Part shown: positions 7,835-18,200 of the stretch, piece after piece | How the letters are laid out: the number at the start of each line of letters is the position of its first letter | Position numbering within the stretch: position 1 is the stretch's first letter | NCBI GenBank assembly: GCA_030427785.1 | Contig: JAUICR010000004.1 | Coordinates: 1 to 41,849, forward strand | Length of the DNA: 41,849 bases | Reading direction: 5' to 3' | DNA from: Bacteroidia bacterium | Lineage (GTDB): Bacteria > Bacteroidota > Bacteroidia > Flavobacteriales > Schleiferiaceae | The notes under the pieces: generated by a model | Database searches by the model: none | The model's input: the letters and a program-made list of their open reading frames with translations, nothing else | Told to the model about the DNA's origin: nothing | Position numbers and translations under genes: made by a program

Positions 7835-9091
7835 TTGAAAAAGTCACTATTTAAGAATATCGGTTTTTTGACCTTTTCGCAGGCCGCTAATTATATAGTG
7901 CCGCTTATTACCATCCCATACATTACCAGGGTGGTGGGTCCCGAAAATTATGGATTAATAGAGTTTGCCACAGTAGCTATGCTGTACTTTTCGGCTGTGG
8001 TTATTTACGGATTCAACACTACAGCAACACGAAAAATAGCCGAGACTCCTGACAATATAGAGAAGGTGTCGTTTATTTTTTCTTCTGTCTTTTTTGCCCG
8101 ATTGCTTTTGTTTGTCTTAACCAGCGTGCTGTTTTTTGCCTCCTTATTTTTAATTCCCAAGTTTAGTGAGCAGTCTATTCCCTTACTTTTTGCGTTTCCT
8201 ATTGTGCTTGGCTGGGCGCTGTATCCTGATTTTCTTTTTCAGGGTTTGCAAAAGTTAGAAGTTATTGCCATAGCAAATTTTTGCCTGAAGCTAATGGCAG
8301 CTGTCATGGTTTTCGTATTACTGAAATCACCTGAAGACTTCTATTTTGTGCTCGGCATTAATGCGGCTGCACAAATCATCGTTAGTCTCGTTACTTTAAT
8401 GTTGGCTTTTAAGCTGGTGAAAAACCTGAAATTACTTCCGCCTAATATGAAAGCCATTAAAACCTCGATAAAGGGTGGCACCTATGTTTTTCTATCTCAC
8501 TTTTTCACCCGTATTAGCACTTTCGGAACGATCATTTTTTTGGGCTTTATGCTGAGTGATGAAGACCTTGGGCTTTTTGCAGCAGGTTGGAAGCTGATAA
8601 TGGTAGCCCAAAGTTTTTTGTTTTTACCCTTGTTCGGAGCACTATTTCCGTACCTCACCAACCTTTACAAAACAGACCAACCGCAATACCATATTCAGTT
8701 TAAGCGTGCCTTGTATGTCATGCTGGTCGTTACCCTGTTTTCGGCATTGGTGCTTTTTTCGGCCCCAGCTTTTTTTATTCAATTGGTTTTTGGCGAAAGC
8801 TATTTAGCGGTGGTTCCTTATTTGCGCATCATGTCAGGTATTTTGGTTTTTACTACCCTCAGTCATTTTGCCTTGCACCAAGGATTAATCATTTTAAAAA
8901 AAGACAGACAGTACCTTACTATCATCGTGTTGGTGGGATTAATTTCACTGGCACTGAATTACGTTTTTATCAGTCAAGCGCAATTGGCTGGAGCAGCCTG
9001 GGTAAAGTTGTTAATGGAAGTTCTGTTGGCGCTCTTTAGCTGGGTATACTACAAAAGGGCAATAAAGAAACAAGCAGCTCTTGCAGCTTAA
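7835..9091 (+). CDS. Wzx-like oligosaccharide flippase
   Basis: This 418-residue integral membrane protein has about 12 transmembrane helices. The opening 'FKNIGFLTFSQAANYIVPLITIPYITRVVGPENYGLIEFA' is typical of RfbX/Wzx polysaccharide flippases of the MATE-like fold. It would move undecaprenyl-linked oligosaccharide across the inner membrane. The start is TTG, the only one that keeps the conserved N-terminus; it lies one base past the glycosyltransferase stop. Its own stop codon overlaps that of the convergent gene at 9088 by 4 bases. Confidence 0.88.
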   Translation: MKKSLFKNIGFLTFSQAANYIVPLITIPYITRVVGPENYGLIEFATVAMLYFSAVVIYGFNTTATRKIAETPDNIEKVSFIFSSVFFARLLLFVLTSVLFFASLFLIPKFSEQSIPLLFAFPIVLGWALYPDFLFQGLQKLEVIAIANFCLKLMAAVMVFVLLKSPEDFYFVLGINAAAQIIVSLVTLMLAFKLVKNLKLLPPNMKAIKTSIKGGTYVFLSHFFTRISTFGTIIFLGFMLSDEDLGLFAAGWKLIMVAQSFLFLPLFGALFPYLTNLYKTDQPQYHIQFKRALYVMLVVTLFSALVLFSAPAFFIQLVFGESYLAVVPYLRIMSGILVFTTLSHFALHQGLIILKKDRQYLTIIVLVGLISLALNYVFISQAQLAGAAWVKLLMEVLLALFSWVYYKRAIKKQAALAA

Positions 9092-10116
9092 GATCCAAAT
9101 ATTGACCTTAACTCCTTTGGGCTTTTTAAGCTCGAAATACCCCAGTACTTTTCTACCACCTCTTTTTGTTTAGTGCTTATTTCATGTGGGCTATAGGTGG
9201 CAAATGCCTTTACCACTTCGTCCATTTCTGCATCGGCCTTTTGTTTTTCGTTGCCATCGTACATAGAGGTGTGGCGTTGCAGTTCTTTATCGGAAGTGCT
9301 TACCACCCGATGCTCTTGCTTGAAAATATAATGAGGTTTGCCAAGATACACACAGTAGCCTATATGAGTTCCTACACTGTTAGAAACGGTCATATCAGCC
9401 AGGCTAATAATGGTGCGATGCCGAGCTATAAAATGACGGTCAAACCGATGGCCTGATGTTACAATTCGAAACCCCTCTTGCTCATACCGTTTTACTTGGT
9501 CGGTCTTAAGGGCATCCAAAAAATAGAGTGAAACAAGAACAGTGTCAAAGTCAACTTTGATTCGATTTACTTCTGTAATGAAATCTTCGAGACTAAATTC
9601 TCTACTTTGATTTACTATACTATGACTAGGGAAAACGAGTAATACACGGCCCAGTTTTGCCTTCAGCAAAGCCATTTTTTCAGGATTGAAAAGTTCATCC
9701 GCATAATGAATATAGGGGCCTACACAAACGGCTTCTTTAGCAGGTAACTTTTTTTCGATGGCCTTTTTTCTGTTGTCTCCAAAAGTGATTATCCTTTTGG
9801 TATACCAATACTTTTGATCAGCATGAACCATTCCTCCCCAAAATACGCCATGTTCTAAATAGGCGTTGAGGTCATTTTTTATACCTGCAAATTTCTTTAG
9901 ATAATGTGCATGTCCGTACAGGTTATTATCTATCACAAGTTCTTCGGGGCCATACGGCAAGGGTTGACTTAATGCGGTATAATCAAAAAGTGATATGTTT
10001 TTTCTGCGCTCACACTCTGCAGTCAGCTTCTGGCCGTTTTTTATTTTAAAAAACGAAAACATCAAGTGTGCAAGAAGTGGAAATTGGATAAAGCTTCTTT
10101 TTAGAATATCCTTCAT
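9088..10116 (-). CDS. Unrecognised protein in glycan cluster, possibly GT-B-like
   Basis: This 342-residue protein appears soluble, with no clear signal peptide. I cannot name its family. Two parts suggest a GT-B-like or polysaccharide-transferase fold: 'LEHGVFWGGMVHAD' in the first half, and 'MTVSNSVGTHIGYCVYLGKPHYIF' near residue 245, which resembles the donor-binding 'S..Gt...Ea...GkP.i' region of CDP-glycerol transferases and other capsule enzymes. It is on the opposite strand to its glycan neighbours and shares a TTAA stop with the flippase. Location argues for a surface-polysaccharide role, but that is inference. Confidence 0.7.
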   Translation of the reverse strand: MKDILKRSFIQFPLLAHLMFSFFKIKNGQKLTAECERRKNISLFDYTALSQPLPYGPEELVIDNNLYGHAHYLKKFAGIKNDLNAYLEHGVFWGGMVHADQKYWYTKRIITFGDNRKKAIEKKLPAKEAVCVGPYIHYADELFNPEKMALLKAKLGRVLLVFPSHSIVNQSREFSLEDFITEVNRIKVDFDTVLVSLYFLDALKTDQVKRYEQEGFRIVTSGHRFDRHFIARHRTIISLADMTVSNSVGTHIGYCVYLGKPHYIFKQEHRVVSTSDKELQRHTSMYDGNEKQKADAEMDEVVKAFATYSPHEISTKQKEVVEKYWGISSLKSPKELRSIFGS

Positions 10117-10303
10117 GAGGGTGAGAAAAACAGGATTTGGATGGCGGCAAATTTATAATAAATAGCAGGGGGATTGAGGAACTTTGAGGCATACTAACAC
10201 CATACTATGATTGTTAAGGGTTACTGTTTGAAATGTTGGTAAAGGCAGCTCCCGTGTTATTTTCAGAATCCATAGTTTTACGAGCGCCTAAAACAGACTA
10301 CAA

Positions 10304-11392
10304 TTGTACCTACAGTACTTGCCTTTTCTTGCTTTTATCACGGCTTTTGTGATAACCTATTTTTCGGTACCAGCTATCATTAGGCTCTCTTTGGTGAAGC
10401 GCCTTTATGATGTACCTGACGATAGGAAAAAACATGCTAAGAGAATTTCTCCATTGGGTGGTATGGCCATTTTTGGGGGAATGATTATTTCCTTCGTTTT
10501 TTTTACAGCTCATTTAGCTAACCCTGCGCTCAACTCGGTACTTGTTGCGCTTTTTATTCTTTTCATCACAGGTGTCAAGGACGATTTGTATCCGCTTACG
10601 CCTTATAAAAAATTAGTGGGACAGCTACTGGCCGTGCTTATTGTAGTTCTTCAGGGTGATATTAGGCTAGAGAGTTTTTATGGGCTTCTTCAAATTCACG
10701 AATTGCATTATTGGGTAAGTGTGGCCATTACGGTTTTCTTTTTTCTGGCTATTGTTAATTCCTTCAATTTTATAGATGGTATAAATGGCTTGAGCTCCAG
10801 CATAGGTATAGTAATCAGCCTTACTTATGCATTTTGGTTTTACTATTTGGGCGAAGACCTGTTCCTTATTCTTTCACTTACCATTGCAGGTTCGCAGCTG
10901 GCATTTTTGCGCTACAATCTTATAGATGCCAAAATATTTATGGGTGATTCTGGATCTATGATTATGGGCTTTCTTGCCGCAATTCTCACCATATATTTCC
11001 TCCAAGCCAATGAGCGAGCCCAAGAGGTATTGCTACTTAGAATAGACGCTATGCTATTCAGTTTTGCAGTAATTATTATTCCGGTGGTAGATACGATTCG
11101 CGTAATGTTTGTGAGGGTGTTTGTTCTTAAAACCTCACCCCTAAAGGCAGATAGAAACCATATTCATCATACCCTACTTGATATAGGCCTGAGTCATTTT
11201 CAGGCTACTATTAGCTTAGTTTTGGTCAATGTATTTTTTATTGCCTTTACTTTTTACTTAAATGATTATATCCGCGCGTCCTACCTATTTGTGCTGGTAC
11301 TACTTTTGGCATTAGGTTTTTCACAAATACCTTTTTTAATAAAGAGAAAACAAAAAGAGATGGGCACGTACAAAAACATGGATAATGCTTAA
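10304..11392 (+). CDS. WecA/MraY-like undecaprenyl-phosphate glycosyl-1-phosphate transferase
   Basis: This 362-residue polytopic membrane enzyme would load a HexNAc-1-phosphate onto undecaprenyl phosphate to begin glycan synthesis. Family motifs are present: DDR..H near 39-44, the catalytic pair DD at 93-94 (GVKDDLYPL), NFIDGINGL at 155-163, MGDSGS at 213-218 and DRNHIHH at 283-289. The HIHH signature marks the WecA/TagO branch rather than MraY itself. The start is TTG; an in-frame stop lies five codons upstream, so no earlier start exists. Its last 8 bases overlap the ligase gene, indicating coupled translation. Confidence 0.9.
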   Translation: MYLQYLPFLAFITAFVITYFSVPAIIRLSLVKRLYDVPDDRKKHAKRISPLGGMAIFGGMIISFVFFTAHLANPALNSVLVALFILFITGVKDDLYPLTPYKKLVGQLLAVLIVVLQGDIRLESFYGLLQIHELHYWVSVAITVFFFLAIVNSFNFIDGINGLSSSIGIVISLTYAFWFYYLGEDLFLILSLTIAGSQLAFLRYNLIDAKIFMGDSGSMIMGFLAAILTIYFLQANERAQEVLLLRIDAMLFSFAVIIIPVVDTIRVMFVRVFVLKTSPLKADRNHIHHTLLDIGLSHFQATISLVLVNVFFIAFTFYLNDYIRASYLFVLVLLLALGFSQIPFLIKRKQKEMGTYKNMDNA

Positions 11393-12638
11393 TTCTGTAA
11401 GTGGGCGTACTGTTTTCTTGCTGCTGCTTTTATTTTTAAGCATGCCATTTGGAATTGGCCCTGTAACAAATATTATCCTGCTTTTGATTTTGCTAAATAA
11501 CCTGCTGGGGCTGAAACTACAGCAATGGAAAAAGGGCGTGCAGTCAAACATTTTTATCGTTTCAGCAGCTTTTTACCTTTTATCGCTTTTGAGCCTTTTG
11601 TGGACAACTAATGTAGAGCAAGGCTTACTCCAACTCGAAACAAAATTTACTTTTTTGCTGGCTCCTTTGGTGCTAGTAGCCAGTACTAGTGATGAGGTAA
11701 GTAAGAAGAAAGATAGTATACTCAAAGCTTTTATTGGTGGCAATATTGCGGTGGGGCTTGCGGCCTTAGGCATTGCGTTACTAAACACAATAAAGACTGG
11801 AAACACCTATTTCTTAGGTTCTGATGGTTTGACCCAAATTTCATTTTTTACCTATGAGCAACTAGCCAAGCCCTTTATGCACCCCGGGTATTTATCTATG
11901 TATGTAGGCATGGCCATTATTATTAGCCTGTATTTTTTGCTAAAAGAAAAAGGAAATACACGTGTTGTGTATACCATATTAATTGCTTTTTTGTTTGTTG
12001 TAATGGTGTTGTTGCAAGGCCGTATTAATATGCTTGCCTTGCTAATGGTATTGGGCTTAGGAGCTTTAATTATGGCTATAAAACAAAAGGCTTATAAGAT
12101 ACTTTTCTTACCCTTAATACCGGGCGTACTTTTGTTGGGTTTTGTAGCTTTTGGCTCAGAAAGCATAAAAGCGCGTTACTTGCAAATTCCTGACTTCAGC
12201 TACGATATTTCGGGCAATGATTTTAACAGTGCAACCTATCGTTTGGCAGAGTGGAAGTGCGCCAGCGATGTTATTGCAGAACAGCCTTGGCTGGGCACAG
12301 GGGTTGGTGCCAATTGGGAGGCCCTGTTCGAGTCGTATGAAAACAATAAGTTTTGGGCAGGCCTTGAGCGCAAGTTCAATGCTCATAATCAATACGTAGA
12401 AACCACCATAACTATTGGTTATGTAGGTTTAATGATTTTGCTGCTCATGCTATTTATCTATGGTAAAATTGCCTTGGCAAACAAAGATTACCTGACCCTT
12501 GCCTGCCTGGCGTTTTTTGCCATTTCTATGTTGACAGAATCTATGTTGGAACGCTCGGCCGCGGTACTTTTATTCACCTCATTTTTTCCCCTCATGCTAA
12601 GTATGAGGCCAAGTGCAGAGAAAGGCGATTCTGATTAA
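11385..12638 (+). CDS. O-antigen ligase / polymerase family membrane protein
   Basis: This 417-residue protein has about 11-12 membrane helices and the long periplasmic loop expected of Wzy/WaaL proteins. The loop holds 'RLAEWKCASDVIAEQPWLGTGVGANW' followed by 'FNAHNQYVETTITIGYVGL', which matches the Wzy_C pattern (R...W......p..G.G.......HN.yl). It would polymerise or ligate lipid-linked glycan on the periplasmic face. The ATG lies inside the preceding transferase gene (8-base overlap). The stop shares TTAA with the convergent EF-hand lipoprotein gene. Confidence 0.87.
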   Translation: MLNSVSGRTVFLLLLLFLSMPFGIGPVTNIILLLILLNNLLGLKLQQWKKGVQSNIFIVSAAFYLLSLLSLLWTTNVEQGLLQLETKFTFLLAPLVLVASTSDEVSKKKDSILKAFIGGNIAVGLAALGIALLNTIKTGNTYFLGSDGLTQISFFTYEQLAKPFMHPGYLSMYVGMAIIISLYFLLKEKGNTRVVYTILIAFLFVVMVLLQGRINMLALLMVLGLGALIMAIKQKAYKILFLPLIPGVLLLGFVAFGSESIKARYLQIPDFSYDISGNDFNSATYRLAEWKCASDVIAEQPWLGTGVGANWEALFESYENNKFWAGLERKFNAHNQYVETTITIGYVGLMILLLMLFIYGKIALANKDYLTLACLAFFAISMLTESMLERSAAVLLFTSFFPLMLSMRPSAEKGDSD

Positions 12639-12937
12639 AGCAAGGCCAATAGTCCGCCTAATTCATTCAGGTCAATGCCAGAGTTGTTGTCTTTATCTAG
12701 TACACCAAAGTTTTCAGCTATTTTTCCAATAGACTCTCCTTTGGATATCAAGTCATTTTTATCGATATCTAGTAAAGTAAAAAGCTCAGAAATTTGAGAT
12801 AAACTGGAGTTAGAGTTCAAGCTGTTCAACAGAGTCAAAGCCTGGCTGGCTGAACTTGCAGTTTTGCTAAATCCACTAGTGCTGTCGCAGCTCGATAAGG
12901 CAAGGATTACGCCTAAAGAAAATAATACTTTTTTCAT
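12635..12937 (-). CDS. Small EF-hand lipoprotein
   Basis: This 100-residue predicted lipoprotein has lipobox LSSC at Cys17. Two textbook 12-residue EF-hand loops are visible: DIDKNDLISKGE at 57-68 and DKDNNSGIDLNE at 81-92. Each has acidic or Asn residues at positions 1, 3 and 5 and Glu at 12. A calcium-binding envelope protein is likely; the partner is unknown. A Ser/Leu-rich stretch separates the lipid anchor from the pair. It is the last minus-strand gene after the metal-efflux block, 75 bases beyond the CDF gene, so it could be a distal member of that transcript. Confidence 0.75.
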   Translation of the reverse strand: MKKVLFSLGVILALSSCDSTSGFSKTASSASQALTLLNSLNSNSSLSQISELFTLLDIDKNDLISKGESIGKIAENFGVLDKDNNSGIDLNELGGLLALL

Positions 12938-13012
12938 GCTGTGTGTAATTTGTAGAGCGAAAGTAAACGAATTGACTAAAGTGAAGCCATATATAGAAAA
13001 CAGAAATACATT

Positions 13013-13888
13013 TTACTCAATGCTACAGGTCTCTTCATCTAATTCTACCTCAAGGGTAACGTGTTTAAAATTAAATGGTGCTAACTCGTCTTTAAGCAAT
13101 TTTTTAATTTCGAGTAAAGAGTTGAGGTCTTTAATATGATTGAGTTTGATATGTGTGGTAAAAACATGACGCTCTCCATCCAATGACCAAATATGACTTT
13201 GATGAAGTGAGCTTACCTGTGGTACTTTAAGAAGTTTTTCTTTTATTTTTTCCAGATTAAGTTCTGCTGGTGCTCCTTGCAGAAAAACAAAAAGAGTTTC
13301 TTTTAATCGCTTGGCTACGTTCCACAAGATATAGGTGGTGATAATAAGCGAAAGAGCGGGATCCAGATATTGATTTGGGTAAAATTTAAGTACAATGGCC
13401 ACCAATAGCACGGCTGCCCAGCCAAGTACATCTTCTATCAAGTGCCATGATATTACTTTCTCATTCAAAGTTTTGCCACCACTCATTTTGTAGGCAGCAT
13501 ATCCATTTACCGCCACACCCAGCAATCCAAATACAATCATACCATTAGCATCTGAGGATTCGGGTGTGATAATACGCGCCACGGCCTCCGAAATCATATA
13601 AATGGAGCCAATAATGAGTACCAATGAATTGATAAGGGCACCTAGCAGCGTAAAGCGGGTATAACCAAAACTGAATTTATTATTAGGTTCTAGTTTCGAT
13701 TTTTGATCTAAATACCATGCTAACCCCAATGAGATGGTATCGCCTAAATCGTGAATGGCATCAGACATGATGGCCACACTATTCACATACAAGCCACCAA
13801 AAAATTCAACTACCGTAAAACCTGCATTTAAAAAAAAGGCGGTTTTCAGGTTCTTTCCAGAATTGTTGTGGGTGTGAGTATGCGACAT
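13013..13888 (-). CDS. Cation diffusion facilitator (CDF) metal transporter
   Basis: This 291-residue six-helix transporter exports divalent metal, usually Zn2+ and sometimes Co2+ or Cd2+, in exchange for protons. The metal site is seen as H46xxxD50 in helix 2 (SDAIHDLGD) and H149xxxD153 in helix 5 (SWHLIEDVLG), the Zn-type HxxxD/HxxxD pattern of CzcD-like members. The N-terminus has a short His patch (SHTHTHNN) and the C-terminal cytoplasmic domain ends with an acidic tail. It follows the CusB adaptor gene by 100 bases on the same strand, consistent with a two-step export system: CDF into the periplasm, RND pump outward. Confidence 0.9.
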   Translation of the reverse strand: MSHTHTHNNSGKNLKTAFFLNAGFTVVEFFGGLYVNSVAIMSDAIHDLGDTISLGLAWYLDQKSKLEPNNKFSFGYTRFTLLGALINSLVLIIGSIYMISEAVARIITPESSDANGMIVFGLLGVAVNGYAAYKMSGGKTLNEKVISWHLIEDVLGWAAVLLVAIVLKFYPNQYLDPALSLIITTYILWNVAKRLKETLFVFLQGAPAELNLEKIKEKLLKVPQVSSLHQSHIWSLDGERHVFTTHIKLNHIKDLNSLLEIKKLLKDELAPFNFKHVTLEVELDEETCSIE

Positions 13889-13988
13889 AGCACAAAGGTA
13901 TATTCCAAGCGTTCTTTTAGGGAATTTTCTTTTTTAGATTCATCCTGTATAAGGCCTTTCCGTTGGGTTTTTAAAGAACAGCTTTTTG

Positions 13989-15185
13989 CTAATGCGTATG
14001 TTCTGTCTCTTCCTTTTTCATTTCGCCCATTAGGTAATAAGCGCTGTTCCACGCTATTTTTTTGCTGAGGTCAAAAGGGCCAATGTCTGTTATCTCTACC
14101 CAGCCTTTATCGGTAGCGCCAATTTGCACTTCTATAGGTTCAAAAGCCCATTCAATGTTGCCATTGCGTTTTACTTTAGTAGCAGAAAAAATGAAGTATT
14201 TCTCTGCTTCCTGTACTACGGCCTCTGTAGGTACAGCCAGAGACTGTAGGGTGTCAATCAGTATCTCGCCACGCACGTACATGCCAGGTAGTAGTAGTCC
14301 TTTTTTGTTTTCAATGTCTGCGTGTAGATGGATGGCTTTTGGGTCTTGCTCAAAATTTTTGCCTACCGAGAAAATGATGGCCTCCATCTCAGCTTTGTCT
14401 TCGGATTCTACGCGAAAGCGCACCCTTTGACCCTCTCTTATTTTATGCATATCCTTTTCAAATACCATAAGATCGGCATGGATATGATCGATATTCACAA
14501 TTTCGAATAGCTCAGTTTGTGGAGAAACATATTGGCCCGTTTTAATTTCTACGGTGCGCACATAGCCATTTATAGGTGATTGAATACCTACTAACTCGCT
14601 GATGCTTCCGTTTTGAATTGACTCCGTGGAAAGATGAAAAAGTTTGAGCTGAGCTGCTAATCCACTTACGATAGATTTCTTAGATAAATATTCAGATTCG
14701 ATTTTTTGAAAATCTTTACCGGACCCTACGTTTTCACTGTATAGCTTTTTCTGGCGAAGAAATTCCTTTTCTAAGTACTGTAGTTCATTCCAGTTGGTTG
14801 CATAATCTGTCTGTAATTGAATCAAATCCGGGTGACTAACAGTTACCAGTATTTGGCCTTTCCGCACTTTTTGGCCCTCTATCACTTTTATGCTCGCCAC
14901 GTTGGCCCCTATAATGGCCGTAACACTGGCCTCGTTTTGGGGAGGAACTTCGAGCACCCCATTAGCCGAAACATACGAACCAATATTACGTTTGCTCAGT
15001 TCAGATACTTTTACATTCATGCTTTTAAACTGGTCTTCGGTAAAGTATACCACATCCACATGTGCATCTTCATGCGTGCCATGGTCGTGATCATGGTTGT
15101 GGTTGGCATCAGGTGTTTTATTACAAGCTACTACAAGCAATAAGCCGGCTAATAGTGCTAGGTATTTAGTTATGTTCAATTTCAT
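13989..15185 (-). CDS. CusB/CzcB-like periplasmic adaptor of RND metal efflux
   Basis: This 398-residue membrane-fusion protein links the inner-membrane pump to the outer-membrane channel. It is a predicted lipoprotein (lipobox VVAC, Cys21). A His/Asp-rich stretch (HNHDHDHGTHEDAH, about 29-42) follows the anchor and the C-terminus ends EETEHTH, both plausible metal-binding sites. The middle has the usual biotinyl-lipoyl-like halves ('VKVIEGQKVRKGQILVTVSHPDL' and 'IQSPINGYVRTVEIKTGQYVSP') around a coiled-coil hairpin, then a beta-barrel domain. It starts 17 bases after the pump gene ends, so they form one operon. Confidence 0.9.
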   Translation of the reverse strand: MKLNITKYLALLAGLLLVVACNKTPDANHNHDHDHGTHEDAHVDVVYFTEDQFKSMNVKVSELSKRNIGSYVSANGVLEVPPQNEASVTAIIGANVASIKVIEGQKVRKGQILVTVSHPDLIQLQTDYATNWNELQYLEKEFLRQKKLYSENVGSGKDFQKIESEYLSKKSIVSGLAAQLKLFHLSTESIQNGSISELVGIQSPINGYVRTVEIKTGQYVSPQTELFEIVNIDHIHADLMVFEKDMHKIREGQRVRFRVESEDKAEMEAIIFSVGKNFEQDPKAIHLHADIENKKGLLLPGMYVRGEILIDTLQSLAVPTEAVVQEAEKYFIFSATKVKRNGNIEWAFEPIEVQIGATDKGWVEITDIGPFDLSKKIAWNSAYYLMGEMKKEETEHTH

Positions 15186-15202
15186 TTTGTATTTCTTTGA
15201 GC

Positions 15203-18200
15203 CTATTGGCCAGTTATATATTCGAGATTGATAATAGCTTGGTTGTAGCCATTAAGAGTTTCTAGGTAATTGAGCTTAAGCTCCAGTGCGTGATTTAAGT
15301 TCACAAAGTATTCGGTGTAGCCTATAGCGCCACTTTCAAAGCTTTTTTGAACATTAGTAATAATAAGATTGGACTGAGACAAGGCTTTTTCTTCATAGTA
15401 TTTGAGGCTATTGCTGTACTTTACTACCTCCTGAAACTGCCGGTCATACTCTCCTTGAATTACCGTCTCATAATATTCAGCATTGGTCTGAGCAATCTGG
15501 GCTTTGAGTTTTGTTAGGTCTATTTCGGCTTTGTACGAATTAAAAAAGAGAGGAATAGAAATACCGGCTTGTACACCCGTAAAACGGTCGGAACCTGTGG
15601 CAATACTACCATCAGAAGTAGGGCTCCCAATCATAGATAGGTTAAAATATCCTATGGACAAATCGGGAAGCATTTTAGCCGATTGCACACCTTTTTCTGC
15701 CTCGGCTATTTCCACTTGTTGTTTGGCTATTGCCAGCTGTGGATTGTTGTACACAGAATCTGAATAGGCGATAGCATATGGCATTTTCAAATCAATAGCT
15801 GCAGGCTCAAACCTCAGTGTAAGGCTGTCATTGAGCAATACGTTGAGCAGGTTTTTTTGCATAGCAATATCTGCCTGCAGCATCCTTTTATTATTCTGTA
15901 CATGGTATACACTGGTTTCGGCTGCAGTTAGTTCTAAATAGCTACTAGCCTCGGTTTCATATCGCACTGTGGCTGCGTGCAAAAACCGTTGGTAAATACT
16001 ATCCTGATATAGGAGCAGCTTTTCTTTTTCCAATAAATATGTTAACTCATACCAGGCTTTTTTTATGTCACGTTTTAGCTCGTTTTCTACTACTCTCAAT
16101 TGTTGCTTACTAGCTATAATTTGCTCTGTAGAAAGTTTCCTTTGTTTGGAGTACACGGTAGGGAATTCTATCTGCTGATTAACCATAAAGCCCATATCCG
16201 TTTCGAAACTGTTGTACTGCCCGTACTCCATTACCACTTCAGTTTTATTCAAGTTCCAAGCGGCAGCCTTACCCTTTTCGCGCAGCTCCACATTTGTTTT
16301 GGCAGCTCGCACATAGCCGTTGTTTTTTAAGCCAGTTTGTAGCGCCTCTTCCAGGGTGTTAATAGCTGTTCCACCAGTGTTTTGCGCGGATAGGGAATGG
16401 CCACCAAGCAAAGAAATAGCGCCTACCAATATGAGGGCAGTGACCATATTAGGTCTTGTTTTTTCTGAGCTGCGGGTTTCTACCCATCTGTACAAAATGG
16501 GAAGAACGAATAGGGTAAGCAGTGTGGCCGTAATCATTCCGCCTATTACCACCGTGGCAATGGGCTGCTGCACCTCAGCACCGGCTGAGGTAGAAATAGC
16601 CATGGGCAAGAAGCCCAGTATATCGGTTAGCGCGGTAAGCAGTATCGGCCTTATTCTACGCTTTGCACCTTTTCGTATCCTGTCGCTAAGGTTGCTTTCA
16701 CCTTCCTCTTTCAGCTCATTCCAGCCGCTTATGAGTACCAGACCGTTCAGTACTGCTACCCCAAAAAGCACAATAAAACCAACCCCAGCCGAAATGCTAA
16801 AAGGCATATCGCGGAGCCAAAGTGAAAACACGCCACCAATGGCGGCCAGAGGAATCGCTATGTAAATCATGGCTGTTTGTTTTAAGGATTTTAAAGCAAA
16901 GAAGATTAGTACGAAAATGAGACCTAAAGCCACAGGTACCACCAGTTTTAGCTGTTTGGTAGCGCGTTCTAAATTTTCGAAAGCACCGCCATATCTGATA
17001 TAATAGCCTGGTGGTAATGTGAGCTGCTCATCTAACTTTTCTTGAATTTCTGCAACTAATGACTTGGTATCACGGCCGCGCACATTTACGCCTACATAAG
17101 TTCGCCTGTTGGTGTTATCGCGGCTTATCTGCATTGGGCCGGGGCGGTAGCTAATTTCTGCTACTTCTTTTAGCGGAATTTGAGCCCCACTTTCTAAGTT
17201 TATAAAAAGGTTTTTGAGATCATCTATATCTGCTCGGTGTTTTCTATCTAGCCTAACCACCAAGTCAAAACGCTTTTCACCTTCAAAAATAACTCCAGCA
17301 CTTGCCCCCGCAAAGGCAGTTTGCACCATAGTATTAAGACTGACGATAGACATACCGTATTGCGCCAATTTAGCGCGGTCATAAAGAATTGTGATTTGGG
17401 GAAGGCCTTTTGTAGCCTCCACTTTCATATCAGCCACACCGGGCACGCTGGCTATTATTCTTCCCATTTCTTCGGCCTTACTGGCCAAAACATCTAAATC
17501 TTCACCAAAGAGTTTTACCGCAATATCTTCTCGTACCCCTGAGAGCAATTCATTGAATCGCATTTCGATGGGTTGGGTAAATTCTAGATTGACACCTGGC
17601 ACAACGCTAATAGCTTCTTTCAGTTTTTCTACCAATTCTTCCTTGTTGCTTGCAGATACCCATTCACTTTGTGGTTTTAGGATGATAAAGCAATCGGCAA
17701 TATCCATAGGCATGGGGTCAGTAGGTACATCGGCTACACCTATTCGGCTCATTACATGTATGGCTTCAGGAAACTGATCTTTAATAATGCCCTCAATTTT
17801 GGTGGTCGTTTCTATCGTTTCGGATAAAGAGCTTCCTGGTTTTAGAATAGCATGAAAAGCAATATCTCCTTCCTCAAGTTGTGGTATAAATTCACCGCCC
17901 ATCCGGCTGAAGGCAAACACAGCTAAGGCAAGAAGAAGGATGGCTGAGCCAAGTACCCAACGAGATTTGGCTAATACTTTTACCAGGGTTCTTTCATATA
18001 CATTCTCTAACCAATGTACTGCCTTGTCGCCCCATGAAAGGCGTGCATTTGGGTTTACTTTTAAAAACCAGCCCGACATCATAGGCACGTAGGTCAAGCA
18101 TAGGATCATTACCCCTATCATGGCAAACATAAAGGTGAGCGCCATAGGCTGAAACATTTTTCCTTCTACCCCTTGCAATACCAAAATGGGGATAAAAACG

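Noticed and set aside
12864-13139. 91-aa plus-strand ORF
   Set aside because: It is antisense to the EF-hand lipoprotein and CDF genes and shows no recognisable features.
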